Assembly (NCBI GenBank): GCA_018105865.1
Contig: CM030861.1
Location: 9,946,584 to 10,010,583 of the forward strand
Source: Metaphire vulgaris
Lineage: Eukaryota; Annelida; Clitellata; Crassiclitellata; Megascolecidae
Direction: 5' to 3'
Length of the DNA stretch: 64,000 bases
The notes under the pieces were generated by a model. That model did not search any database and was not told where the DNA came from. It saw only the letters and a program-made list of their open reading frames with translations. Within the stretch, counting starts at the first letter, position 1; every line of letters starts with the position of its first letter. Position numbers and translations under genes: made by a program. This document shows, piece after piece, positions 12,869 through 41,901 of this stretch.

Positions 12869-15800
12869 TACATCATCATCAGTGTTTCTGTCTGTCTTTG
12901 GTCCAGGTATCCAGTTATTCCACTCCGATCGATTGCTTGCTTCTTCTTTGAGTTCCTGATATCCTTTATTCATCATCCACTCCAACATCATCTTTCTCGG
13001 TCTACCTCTCACTCTCTTTCCCTCTATTTTTCCTTCGATTATTGTTCTTAGTAAAGAGTCATGCCGGTGGACATGTCCCATCCAATTTCTCTGCCTTTTC
13101 CGGATTGTATCTATCAGGCTTTTTCTTCTTCTATCTCCTTCATGAAAATCTTTTGTCTTATGCTCTGTGTATTTTACTTTTAATTTTCTCCAAATCCACA
13201 TTTCAAAAGCCTCTAATCGTTTTATATCTTCCTTTCTCATTGTCCACGTCTTACAACGCCACACTCCATATCAATGTTTTTACCAGTCTCTTTTTTAGGT
13301 TTAGTTTTAGTTTACTTTGCATCAGCTCCTTTCTCTTGTAAAAGCTTCTTTTGTTTGCTTGTCTTCTTATCTCTTTATTGCATCTGGCATCTGTTGTTAT
13401 CAGACTTCCTAGATAGCTAAATTCCTTCACTTGCTCTATGATCTGTCAAGTAAACCTTTATTTCCACTCTCAAACCTTCTTTTTACTTATTACCATAACT
13501 TTAGTCTTTTTGTATTGATTCTCATTCCATAATTTTCTGACACTTGTATCAGTTTATCCATTACTTCCTGAAGCCCTTTTTGATTGCAGCTAAATGGCCT
13601 GATCAAAGGCTATCTTGTAGTAAACTTTAACTCCCTTATCTGAATTTTCCATCGCCTCTTGTACTAATTCTTGTGTATATTTAAACAGCAGGGTGACAGT
13701 GGACATCCCTGCCTTACTCCTCTGCCAATCATTTAAATTCACTCAGTTCTTATTTCTCACCTTCACTGACTGTCCATATTTTGCTATCAGTCTTTTCTCT
13801 CCAATCCACTCCCACCCTTTTCAGTGCTCTCATATAAATCCTCCAGTCTACTCTGTCAAACGCTTTTTCGAATCCACGAAGCATATATAGATATTTTTTC
13901 CATTTTGAAGTCTTCTCTCATTAGCATTCTTAAGCATCCGATTGCATCCTGTTCCTTTCCCCTTCGAAACCCAAACTGATCCTCTCCAAGCTTTACATCT
14001 GTTTTCACCTGTACTCTTTTTGTAATGACCTTGAGTATTATCTTCGTGGCATAATAGACTGATAGTTCTATGGTCCTCGCATTCCATTGCATTTACTTTC
14101 TTTTTAATCGGAATCATTATTGATTGTAGAAAATCGCCCCCATTCTCCTGTCATATAGATTTGTTGGCACCCAGTTCGTTTGTTGCATTCTCTCCTAGTA
14201 TCTTTAAACAACTGGTATGGTTCCACTCCTTCTGCTTTGTTGTTTTTCATCTCTTCTAATGCATTCAGAATTTCTTCTTTCATCAGTCCTGGTCCTAGTT
14301 CTTCGCTTTCAACTGTTTGCTGTTCCTCTAATCGAGTTCCGTTGGTTTGCCGTCTTTCAGGTATAATTCTTCTATATATTCTCTCCATCTCTCTTCCACT
14401 TCTCGTTGAGTTGTGAGTGTATTTCCTTGTTTGTCTTTAATACCCGCCCTGCTCCCTTGCATACCTTCTTTTTTGTTAAATCTTTTACTTCCTTATATAC
14501 TTGATCATGTTTCCCTTGTCCTTGAGGATTTCTATTTCTTGACATTTATTCTCCCACCATTTCTCTTTCGCCTGATTTTCAGCTGGTTATTTAGTCTCCT
14601 AACAAATTTTTATTCTGTGTTCTGCTTCTTCCATTTTCTTCTCTGCTCCATGTCTTCTATCATTTCATTTGTCACCCATGGCTTTTTAGCTTTCCTTATT
14701 TTCTTCCTTCCTACTTCTTGCTCCAGTTCTCTTACTACCACAGCTTTTAGTTTTTCCCATCTTTCTTCTGTTGTCCCTCCTGTGTTTGTTGTCGTCACTT
14801 GTTTTTCGATCTTCCCATAATTTCTGTTGCCTTTTCTTTGATTTTATCCCTATCCCATTGTAGATTTAATTGTTTTCTCTTGTTTATGTATTTCAGTTGT
14901 ATTCTCACCTTCATTACTACCAATATAATATACAGTGAGCATAATAATACTACTGTCTTTGTCTTCATTATACAGGGTGGCACAAAAAAGCGGGCTAGTC
15001 ACATTTAGGCTTGGCAATTAATATAGTCCAGTTTTTTTGTGCCGCCCTGTATTGTTAGTCTTGGGTGTTTTGTAAAGGAACAGTTTGGGTGAGACAGGAT
15101 TTAGATTTATCACGAGAAAATCTTTTGATGACAAATTACCGGTAATTATCTAATTAGTTTGCTATTAAATTTGTTGTTGACTGTTTACAGTTGAGAATCC
15201 TGTTCACTGTGATTTCGCAAAACTGCGACAATTTGTAGTCAGGTTCGTTGTATTTTGATATTTAGTCTGTAAAATAAACTTTTCAACCATCTTTCAAGTA
15301 TTTTTATTGGCCTAAACCTGTTTTAAAAATTCAATAATGCATTTAATAATTCAATTATATGAATAATTCTCAAGCAGAAATAAAGGCTATTGAAACAGTA
15401 AATGGGTTCAAAGGCTATCTTGGAAAACTAGGTTATTGAATGTGTAGAATTACTACAGTGGTTTTCACTCAGGCTTACTTAGCCTCCTAGACCACTTTTT
15501 AAATCACAGTATTATTTATATTACTATTATATTATGAACGGATTTTTAAACTTGTAAGAAATAATCTAATATAAATAATGCAGTGAGTAAGAAATGAAGG
15601 TTATCCATAGAATGTAATAAGGGATTTATATAGCACCTCTTATATTTCTGTTCAAAGGCACTCCAAGCTTTAGAGTCATCTGATAAAAAATGAGACTTTA
15701 GTCTTCGCAGAGAACTGAGTGTGGGAGTAAAAAGTGAGGTGCGAGTAAATGGAGGCAACCCATTCCAGAGAGAGTGTCCAGTTACTCCGAATGGCCAATG

Positions 15801-16843
15801 CTGAATGTAACTCTATATGTACTAACTTTGTTGAGGATCTGATATTATTCAAATTGCCTGCCTGATTTTCAATGCTTAAAAACAAATATTTAACGGTGTC
15901 TCGTTTGCAGTTGGTATTTGGAATCGGTCTGCATTCGATATCAGTTGTGAATTGTGTATGTGTGTGTGTGTGCATGTATGTGATAAATAGTATGTTAACG
16001 CTTTGTTGTCAGCACTCACATGCAAGATCTGAAGGACGTAACACAGGATGTCCACTATGAAAATTTCCGTGCTAATTATATGCAAGAGCACATGAACAAA
16101 GGCATTGATGAAAGGTTCTTCTTGTTTGTCATTCTTTACTGTATTTCTTTGTTTCGTACATTTTAACCCCATAGTCCCAGCAATATGTATAACCAATATG
16201 TTATGAAACCGGAATACCGGTTTTACAGGTCCATAGGGTTAAAATCCTTTTTGTTCTTGTACAGAACGTTTTAATATGCAGTGTGTTGTGGAGTGTGGTT
16301 ATTGGGCAATAAAACTGTGCCATTTTTTTCGAGGATGTATTCTTTTTCTGAAATAAAATGCATATGTTGTTTTTTTTTTTCTCTAGCGATCGACTTGATG
16401 GGAGAGGTGTCTTAACTGAGGCTGATCGGTTATTACTGCAGAGAGAAATGGAGGTTTGGAGATAAATTTCCGCTTTGATTTTGTGCCCTTATACAAAAAC
16501 AGAGCCTATCTTGGTCACTCCCAATTGCAGACCCAAGTTTTTCGTAGTTTATGCCATGGAAAAGAATAAGTTAATCTTTGCTCTTCAAAAATATCCTTTC
16601 TTTATTATTTTGAGAGAAGGCAAAGTAATGAGAGGTTAATTGGCACAAATCTGGGAATTCCACTAACTGCTGACATAGAAATGGACTCATTCATTCATTC
16701 ATTCATTTATTTATTCATTCATTCATTCATTCATTTCTACCATCTTAAAATCTTCCTTCTGGTCCATTGCTTGCATGCACATTGCACAACAACAAGCAAG
16801 ACCTGTGCTACTGCATCTTATATTTTAATCAGAAGTTGATTTA

Positions 16844-16907
<64 letters not shown>

Positions 16908-17378
16908 GAACATTAAGCTTTGTGTGGTACATTGTCCTAGTAGGACTGCTTGAACACATTACATAGTTCATGAATAATATAGGTCAGGATCTAACAGAAT
17001 AGCTGATCTCAAATGGCCAAGTCTTCAGCTGCTTCTTAAATATGTCCAGAGAAGGTGATGTTTGAATAGAGATGGGAAGACGATTCCAGGCTTTGCCTAT
17101 TACTTTAGTATCTTCATTTGTTTATGTGGTATGGACTGTCGGTGGCTTTCTACCGATATGTGGTCGCAGAAAAATCGTTATTATTTTGACATGATAGATT
17201 CAACGAATAGTAGCAACTGTTAATACGTTTTTCATTTTTATCGCCTAGAGGGTTATTTTTCTGTAAATTGTTTCAGCTGCAGAGGATGCAGGAAATGCTG
17301 AAGAAAATGCAGGCACAGTTGGATATCTCGAGAAGCTCTTCTGGGTCTGAAGCGAATGACATTACGAGAATTTTGTGA
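6915..17378 (+). CDS. Septin, SEPT2/4/5 group (12 coding exons, 485 aa)
   Basis: GTP-binding cytoskeletal protein; family members form hetero-oligomeric filaments at the cell cortex and division site. Exons: 6915-7289, 7616-7709, 8278-8367, 8869-8992, 9556-9690, 10363-10480, 11803-11904, 12229-12325, 15191-15242, 16013-16114, 16387-16453, 17277-17378; all phases agree. Residues 1-125 are a Ser/Thr-rich N-terminal extension. P-loop GESGLGKST is at 157-165, G3 DTPG at 215-218, G4 AKAD at 296-299, and the septin-unique element around YPWGIVEVEN at 372-381. The last exon is a short amphipathic coiled coil ([12 protein letters not shown]). Start: ATG 6915 is in frame with an upstream stop at 6900; an out-of-frame ATG at 6907 overlaps it. 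Oddities: Ser replaces the usual switch-I Thr (KSMKL), G3 continues FND rather than FGD, and the donors of exons 1 and 7 are weak (GTGACA, GTCTGC). Intron 8 holds a LINE relic. Group assignment rests on the SDEDED and WGIVEVEN regions. Confidence 0.95.
7868..8062. repeat. Tetranucleotide repeat that drifts GATT to GAGT to GGTT
   Basis: In septin intron 2, TGATTGATTGATT gives way to GAGTGAGTGAGT, then to GGTTGGTAGGTTGG, and back to TTGATTGATTGA. One ancestral tetramer has passed through successive point-mutant expansions. Confidence 0.9.
8175..8254 (+). mobile_element. 80-bp TTAA palindromic MITE, copy 1
   Basis: Begins TTAACCCCTTAACTG and ends CAGTTAAGGGGTTAA (15-bp perfect TIR including TTAA). 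The middle has GGATCC and GGATATATCC palindromes and a conserved CCATTTTACATT. Exactly 80 bp. It ends only 23 nt before septin exon 3, so the insertion supplied sequence just upstream of the polypyrimidine tract. TTAA targets suggest piggyBac-type mobilisation; that is inference. Confidence 0.85.
9101..9316 (+). mobile_element. tRNA-derived SINE with (CAT)n tail
   Basis: The head resembles tRNA promoter boxes: AGTAGTGGTAGG (A-box-like) and CGGTTCAAATCTGACC (B-box-like), followed by a shared body containing 'GACCAGTTGTTAACCCC'. It ends in a (CAT)n tract at 9254-9316. Related copies: 12656-12868, 36156-36335, 37785-37995 (minus) and 51070-51290. It lies in septin intron 4. Confidence 0.75.
9735..9870. 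repeat. Dispersed repeat, GTTCAGTAGGGTCTGCCC family
   Basis: A block containing GCCCTGTGTGAGAACCACTA and TTCACATTATGGTC recurs at 47908-48050 and, in part, at 40028-40075. No terminal inverted repeats or coding capacity were seen. Confidence 0.6.
10140..10240 (+). mobile_element. tRNA-like SINE head fragment
   Basis: Contains a B-box-like GGGTTCAAGCCCCG about 40 nt after an A-box-like stretch. No cloverleaf with a matching acceptor stem can be drawn, so it is not called as a tRNA gene. Confidence 0.4.
12113..12222. repeat. (ATT)n microsatellite next to septin exon 8
   Basis: About 110 bp of TTA triplets with two small breaks, ending directly at the AATTTCAG acceptor of septin exon 8. The tract therefore occupies the branch-point and pyrimidine region of this intron. 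Confidence 0.95.
12656..12868 (+). mobile_element. tRNA-derived SINE with (AAT)n tail
   Basis: Head: GTGGAGTAGCGGTAGGAATC and CGGGTTCGAATCTGACTAG (A- and B-box-like); body with 'GGGCAAGTTGTTTACCCC'; tail (AAT)n at 12831-12868. The tail abuts the 3' end of the minus-strand LINE relic that follows. Confidence 0.75.
12870..14950 (-). mobile_element. Decayed non-LTR retrotransposon (LINE), 5'-truncated
   Basis: Antisense to the septin gene, inside its intron 8. Broken minus-strand frames give, from 5' to 3': a linker region (14610-14798, '[13 protein letters not shown]'), a reverse-transcriptase N-terminal part (14104-14388, '[17 protein letters not shown]'), the RT palm-proximal segment (13856-14092, '[18 protein letters not shown]'), and the C-terminal domain (12800-13264, '[24 protein letters not shown]' cut here into its parts [13 protein letters not shown] and [15 protein letters not shown]). 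The order and motifs are those of LINE ORF2. Several frameshifts and stops show it is dead. Confidence 0.85.
14971..15051. mobile_element. 80-bp TA-flanked palindromic MITE, copy 1
   Basis: TA-CAGGGTGGCACAAAAAA at one end and TTTTTTTGTGCCGCCCTG-TA at the other, with inner phrase GTCACATTTAGG. TIRs and TA targets resemble Tc1/mariner-type MITEs. Other copies: 23469, 34176, 58822 and 59383. Confidence 0.85.
16163..16242 (+). mobile_element. 80-bp TTAA palindromic MITE, divergent subfamily
   Basis: TTAACCCCATAG at the left and CCATAGGGTTAA at the right, exactly 80 bp from TTAA to TTAA. The inner sequence differs almost completely from the main subfamily (ACCGGAATACCGGT palindrome). It resembles the element at 38037-38117 in reverse. 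It begins 48 nt after the donor of septin exon 10. Confidence 0.7.
16687..16735. repeat. (ATTC)n tetranucleotide tract
   Basis: CATTCATTCATT run with ATTT breaks in septin intron 11. A similar tract is at 31229-31257. Confidence 0.9.
16843..16907. repeat. (ATT)n microsatellite
   Basis: About 65 bp of near-perfect ATT triplets in septin intron 11. Confidence 0.95.
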
Positions 17379-17907
17379 TTTCAGGGAATGACTGGTCAAA
17401 AACAAGAATCTAAAAAGTGACTTGTGTATGTCATTGTGTAGAATCAATTTAACTTGTATATTGCAGAGTCTCATCGCCTGGATATGAACCTGTTGCTTTT
17501 GAAATGTATAACATTGTTGACTTCTATACTTTAATATTCATACTGCTTTCATGGGACTTTATAGCAAATTCTGCTGACTGATGGACTGATTCTTCAGTCA
17601 TTTCTTCTTCTTCTTCTTCTTCTTCTTCTTCTTCTTCTTCTTCTTCTTCTTCTTTAGGTGCTGTGTATTTCTACGTTAGCAACCATAGCTTTCCAAATTG
17701 TTCGATCTTGACATCCTCTTATTAATTCGGTGTTATTCATTATTCCTTCAATTCTTTCTCGTAGGCAGTCTACATATGTGTTTCTCCGCCTTCCTCTGGC
17801 TCTTTCCCCCTCCACTTTTCCGGCCATTGCCAAATGCTCCAGGTCTTCCTTTCTCATTATGTGTCCGAAGAAGGAAAGCTGCCTTTTTTGATGGTTACCA
17901 TCATATT

Positions 17908-17961
<54 letters not shown>

Positions 17962-20900
17962 TCTTTCTATTCCAATATAATTCAAGATCTCTTCGTTGGT
18001 TTTCTTTTCCATCAACGTGATTTTCAGCATCCTTTGCAGAAACCACATTTCTGTGGCTTCCACTTTCATCTGCATAGCCTATATATTTACTATAGTGAAA
18101 TGTTTTTGCTGCCTCATTGTCGTCATAATCAGGTTTGACTGTAGGCGTCCAGCACCTTTTGTATGTGATTTTCTCCACAATTAACTGTCCTGTCGTGTGT
18201 GGGAGTGCATGTTGTATGTCCCACTGGGTCCAGTCACAGATAGCATCCTCCGTTTAGCCTTCCTTTCTTTCCAGTACCTTTTTTCTGTTACCTCACTCTT
18301 TTATGGTCCCAGTCAAGATTATAGTTTCAATTCGGACGCGAGGAATTAACCGTTTATGTTTTTTTTAAAATTGTATGTGTCAATTTTAAGTTGTGTTCAG
18401 ACTGTGTGTGTCATTTTTTGCTTTGGATACAAACTGGAAGAGCCACAACAATTAACCCCTTAACTGGAAGATTTGCCAGGTAAAATGGCCCTAATGGGCA
18501 GTCTGCAATTAATTTGCCTGTGTTTGAGTTTTTTGTGCTGATTCAAAGAATTTTTGCATTTGTTGAATTAATTACCTTAGAGAGATTTAAGTGGCCAGAG
18601 TTAAGTTTGTATTTTGGATTACAGGAACATATGTAAATGCTTTATCTTTTATGTTTTAAACATTTGAGCATTATTTTACCAATAATAGAAATGCTTGACA
18701 GTTTAGGCCTACTTGTGAATGCCCAAGAAATGATTCTCCACCTTAGAGAGTTGAATATAGGCTGATAGATATATCAGAATAGTCATCAACTTTGTCTTTG
18801 TTTGTTTTGTGTATTGCAAATTCTGTGATTTAAGTGGATTGTTCTGTAAAATTTAGATTTTTTCAGCTTGGAAGTGGAGTCCATGTTGCAGATAGGCTAA
18901 TTAGTGATGATCATTTTCAGGGTAAATCAAATTTTTTTGTTAATGCTGTCAGAAAGCTTTAGATAAGTCAAAACTGTTATGCATAGTTTATTATTTATTG
19001 CATTTCTGCTATGATCATTTTCGATTTGTCATCCAGTGATGGTGACATTTTGATCTTCTGCTTGAGTTATTTGAACTGTACGTAAAATTTCCTTACCATT
19101 TCTTTTAAATCTTGGTTTCATTCTAAGTCACGCTGAGAAACTGGCTTTAGTTTCTTGATATTTGTCATCATCATTGAACTTCTACAGCGCCATTTTTGGA
19201 TGGCCACTCCTTCATTTTGATCGTAATACCAATTTCACGAAGAAAGCCAATAGGGTTTTGGTGGTGTTTTGCAAAGTTTCAGATGTACAGTGTAATGTTC
19301 CCTCAATCCTGCATCTGGCTTTCTAATGCATTTTTATTCTCGTAGAATTTTTACCGTTAACTTTCTTCAAGCTCACAATCTACATGCCGGTTTTCTATAG
19401 CTCTAATGTAATACAGTGTATTGTTATGTGCTAACAGTGTGCAATGTTTAACTTTTGTGGGCTGTGCAAACGTTATTCCATTGTTGCTATTAGCATATTT
19501 TTACATAATTTTAAGCTCTCTAAGACTGTGCTATGTCAAACATCTTGCACCGATGTGAAAAGCTTTGTCAAAGCATGGGCAGTTGGAGGGGCAAAGAAAC
19601 AATGGTCACAATATTTGAGGGGTTTTAAAATTTAATGGTCATGGCATTTTTATTTTCCAGGACGACAAATTTTTCCACGAGGGGCAAAACACATCTTAAC
19701 ACAATGGTCACGGTTAATATTTGAGCAAGGTTTTAAAATTTCAATGGGAAATATTGACATTTTTATTTTCCAGGAGGGGCAAGTGCCCCCTCTTGCCCCA
19801 ATGTGCGGGCACCCATGTGTCAAAGTGTTTGTGAATTATTGAAATTTTTCTGTTCGATTCTGGTGTAGGCTTGTTTATGTGGTGTAACCACTAAATGCTG
19901 TTTTGTTGGTCGTCAAATTATTTGTGGTGACCAAGATTTTTATTTGGTCATACGAGTTTTTGGTTATTTTATGTTAAAATTTATGTAACCTCAGTTATAG
20001 AAGACATGGAGTAAGGTAATATGTAAATGCCTGTTTGAACACTCTTGGCTGTTGCTTGTGATAAATTGTTAAGCTGCTTTCTTGTTATTATTATTACTTA
20101 TTATTATTATTATTAAACTGACCATTTCTTGAACACCATATTACCAAAATGTCAGGAGCAAGGGCACACTAAAGAGTCCAATATAAATAAATAAAATAAC
20201 AGTCATCAAAAATACAAAAAAATGAATGGAAAACAATCTAAGGCAGAAAATAATAAAATTTTCTGAACAAATAAGTCTTAATGTGATAAAAGCTCCTCAT
20301 TGGTTTTACACAAATGCCAGGACTAGTGCTAGCCCGAATTTTCGGGGCCCATATTTTCCTTGTGGCTTTGGTGTGCACACACACCACACACACAGCCATT
20401 GATTGTACTATGTTATAGTGGCTTCTAAAATTTAAAAACAGTTCATCTGTGTTTGTCTGAAGGCCTTTTAGTTAGAAACTAACATTCTGCAAAGAATGAC
20501 AAATCAAACATCTATTTTTTTATTCAAATGCACAATACATGAATATACTAATGTCTCTTATCCAGATTATAACCAGTTTCATTTGAAATGTTGCCATAAC
20601 TAGCTTTAAAACAGGATGCAGTTGTAAAAAAAATTAATGATAAACAAGCAAGAAATTGCATAACAACATAGCAAAGAAACATGTTTTCGAAACTGCAGAA
20701 TAATCACAAACTCAGAGCTTTATATCTGTCCTGTGTATTTTTAAACCAAAATCAAATGTTCACTTACAACACAAAACAGAAAAGTGACCATCTAAAGTGC
20801 AGCCGACATTAGAGGTATTAACAATCCCAGAATTAGAGACAGATAAATCGCTTAAAACTTCTAAAATCAAAACTTCTAATATATATATCGCAACTCAAAA

Positions 20901-20963
20901 TACGCGTCTTTCCAATTCACAATTACGAATGCTCTACGTAGATGAGAACCAATAGCTGTAGAT
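17379..20963. other. Septin/SMC6 convergent 3' interval
   Basis: No coding exon. It contains a (TTC)n tract (17602-17655), a LINE C-terminal relic (17640-18180), a partial TTAA element (about 18453-18500), a repeat rich in AGGGGCAA (19580-19800, also at 52440-52600), and long T-rich stretches compatible with a septin 3' UTR. On the minus strand an AATAAA hexamer occurs at 20519-20524, about 440 nt after the SMC6 stop, and is a plausible poly(A) signal. No clear single septin poly(A) site could be chosen. Confidence 0.5.
17640..18180 (-). mobile_element. LINE ORF2 C-terminal relic interrupted by (AAT)n
   Basis: The minus strand encodes a LINE-type C-terminus: 'LELYWNRKN', then after a triplet tract 'FFGHIMRKEDLEHLAMAGK' and 'RARGRRRNTYVDCLRERI'. 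A (AAT)n tract at 17911-17960 sits inside the conserved region and keeps the frame, yielding a run of Tyr or Ile codons. Not functional on its own. Confidence 0.8.
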
Positions 20964-38977
<18,014 letters not shown>

Positions 38978-39389
38978 GGCTGTTGACTTTCATATGATTT
39001 TCAAAGTACTGTAACACAAGCACAGTGCATCTTATAAATAAAGCAACTCTTACTTGGAATTCTACAACATCGCTACCTCGTGTCAACATTACAGAATTAC
39101 ATATCATGGGGCCCATTTCAAAGTCGAGCATGTAACAGGAATGTCTGCAAATTTCTTTGTTTGCAAATTCTTAAAAATTCAGAACTAAGCCGTGGAATTC
39201 AGTACCGGGACTGTCCAGAGATCATCTTCAAGTGATTTGTGACAATATCGGTTATAAATTATAGCAGCAGATATGAGATTTGATGGCCCTCAGGTAAAAC
39301 CGAGCCATGGGCTCTGTGGTTCAATTTTCAATCATCGTCATCATCGCTGTCATCAGTTGGGGCTGTGGTGTCACATTCCAACCAAGTCC

Positions 39390-39960
39390 TTGTAAAATAG
39401 TTTATTTATGGAGGCTGGCAAGAGGGATAAGTCATGTCAAAGTTGGCCTGTCCATCTTTATCAGGGTTGCCCGTGAAGACGCCTCCATGTTGAGTCAGGG
39501 AGAAGATCAAATGATAAATCTGCATGACAACGAAGAATCCAACTTGCAGAAACATTGTCCTCAAGACAGGCAATGTGGTCAAACGTTGTTTCCGCTAGAG
39601 ATTGCAGACTTGAGCAGGAGAGGATGATTATGTTAGCGACATGCCTGTGCCAGTGAATTAACAGGATGCTTCGAGGGACTTCGTGTGGAAAGCGTTTATA
39701 GCTCTCAAGTCGAATACTGTCAGAGCCCACGTTTTCTACTAAGCAGAGAAGAACAGGCCGTACAATAAATTCTGATGCGGATATCAGTTGAGATATGTCT
39801 ATGCTTCCATATTCTGTTCCAGATAGAACGTAACTGGTTCTGAAGGTGCACGGGCAATGCGTCGTTTAAGGTCTTACTGAGAACATCAGCCGGATGACTG
39901 GATGCTCCCCAGGCTAAGTGAAGACTTCAGTCAGTCTGCCCAACCAGTTCACCGCTGTTG
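39390..39960 (-). mobile_element. LINE-like C-terminal relic
   Basis: The minus strand gives phrases such as IRLESYKRFPHEVPRSILL, 'HWHRHVANIIILS' and 'PDSTWRRLHGQP', resembling a decayed non-LTR C-terminus. Assignment is tentative. Confidence 0.4.
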
Positions 39961-40789
39961 TCAGATCCAGTGTTACCCACACGCATAAGGGTAATAAAAT
40001 ATAATATATAATATAATATAACAAAGTTTAAAGTGGTTCAGGAGGGTCTGTCCTGTGTGAGTTTAAAAACTGACGCGATATGCAGCTTTATTTTTTCACT
40101 GTTAGTAATCTTCAGCGAGCATAGAACAAAACCACGGCGCTACCAAGGCGCTAAACAGTTTTACTACTATAAGCCAGGTACGGTGATATCTAGTCTGCAA
40201 ATCATGTTAGTCCTAATATCTGCAAATATCGGTAAATTAAATCCAAATAAGAAATAGAAATAAGCGATAACTAACGATATTTTCTATTTATTTCCAAGAT
40301 TTCAAATAAATAACTGTCTCAAACTATCGGGAAAACTGCGCCAGAAAATATAACAATATAGGATTAGGCATAGTGAAAGAGGCAGCATCAGTTAATATTT
40401 GTTTTTATTTAAGCCAGTAAGTAAAATCTTGTTAATTTCTATAGCGCTTTCAAAGCAGCACCGAAGTAGCTCATTATTCCTAGACGCATAATCTCAGAAT
40501 GAAGTATAGCTATAGCCAAAGGTGGGGTCATTCATGCTGGGTCATTTAATTCAAAGGGCCAGTGGCTGGGTCGTTACAGCTATGGAGGAAATTAAATATA
40601 TAAATAAATATTTAAAAACCTTTTAGCTTTTTTAGCCAGACATGGGCTTATATTGCATTCGTTTCTAAGTATTTGATCAACCCCCAAATCTTGCTGAAAG
40701 CATGAATACATATAATTAAAACAATCTAAAACAGGACCAGTGGCGTCATTCTGTAGTAAAAGTTGTGAGGGTCCACCCGCTGTTGTGCC

Positions 40790-40815
40790 TAACCCTAACC
40801 CTAACCTTAACCCTA
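40790..40815. repeat. Short telomere-like CCCTAA repeat
   Basis: About four CCCTAA/CCTTAA hexamers. A second looser cluster lies at 41699-41763. Confidence 0.7.
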
Positions 40816-41901
40816 ACTTTTTTAACATAGTTATTACAGTGCATTACTTATTAATGTTCCAAAATACCATGATCGACCCTATGAGCAGGACTTATAAAGC
40901 CATGGAAGCGCATCTGAGAGATTGACACCTCCATCCCGTTTGTGTCATCAGATTTTAACGTCATCGAATGTAGCATCTTGTTTAAGCAGCATTTTTGGTT
41001 GATTTCTTTATATTTTACTTTATTTATTTAAAATCCTGGTCAATTTTGACGATTTTTTCTCAGAGGTTCTATGAAGCACAATAAGCAGTTTTGAAACGCA
41101 ATTTTTGGGTAATTTTACCTATCAGTCATATTTTCATTCAATTTTTTGTTAGCAATAATTTCCATTATAGGTAAGTAAAATCTCGTGAATTTATATAGCA
41201 CGTTTAGTAGTAGTGCACTAGCTGCTTATTCTTAGGTGCTTACGTTTTGCCGTCAAGTAATTTTAAAGGTCCCAGAGCCAATCCAGTCATTAGCTTATAT
41301 GCATATATGCAATGTAGTATACAAATGTAATAATGTAACAAAATATTTGTCAGCTATCTCTTTCATTGACAAAGAGATACAAAAGTCAAAAAGAGGGCCA
41401 TTATACTAAGATATCAGGCCAAATCAAAGCCATTATACTAGATATCAGGCCAGACAACCGGACGACAGTCTCTGATGGATAAACAAGGGCAGAAGAATGG
41501 ATTTTGAGCATGGATCTGAAACTTGATAGAGGATTTACAGCGGGCACAGATTAAGCAGCCACTGATAAAATACACAAGAACTGTCCAACTATGCTGAGAG
41601 TGAAAGAACTATCGCAGATGTTAATCGAGTCAGGTATTGGGTACTTGTCAGTTAATTCACGGCCAACAATGGGTCAATGTAAGGGCTTGTCGGTTAACTC
41701 ACCGCCAACCTAACCCAAACCCTAATCCTTAACCAATACCCTAACCCCTAAAAACCCTAACCGTATTGGCGGCGAATAAGCTATTGGCAGTGAATTAACC
41801 AACAAGAACTAAGTATTGTTCTGTTTCACGAGAGAGCCAAACTTGATTGTGATTACTTTTGAGTGTTTTGATTCTATTGTTTTTAGAACTTGTCCCCGAC
41901 A

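Larger units (their letters stand above)
38978..41901. other. Head-to-head spacer between SMC6 and the BTB zinc-finger gene
   Basis: Should contain both 5' ends, about 2.9 kb between start codons. SMC6 has a favourable start context (CAGCCATGA). The BTB coding exon is preceded by an ATTGTTTTTAG acceptor ending at 41886, so at least one upstream noncoding exon is expected. No obvious CpG-rich promoter. A LINE relic (39390-39960), LINE 3' tails (about 40425-40570, 41180-41250) and telomere-like tracts (40790-40815, 41699-41763) are present. Confidence 0.5.

Noticed and set aside
13693..14820. Plus-strand frames rich in Phe, Leu and Ser resembling membrane proteins
   Set aside because: Antisense of the Lys/Glu-rich LINE ORF2 relic; hydrophobicity is a complement artefact.
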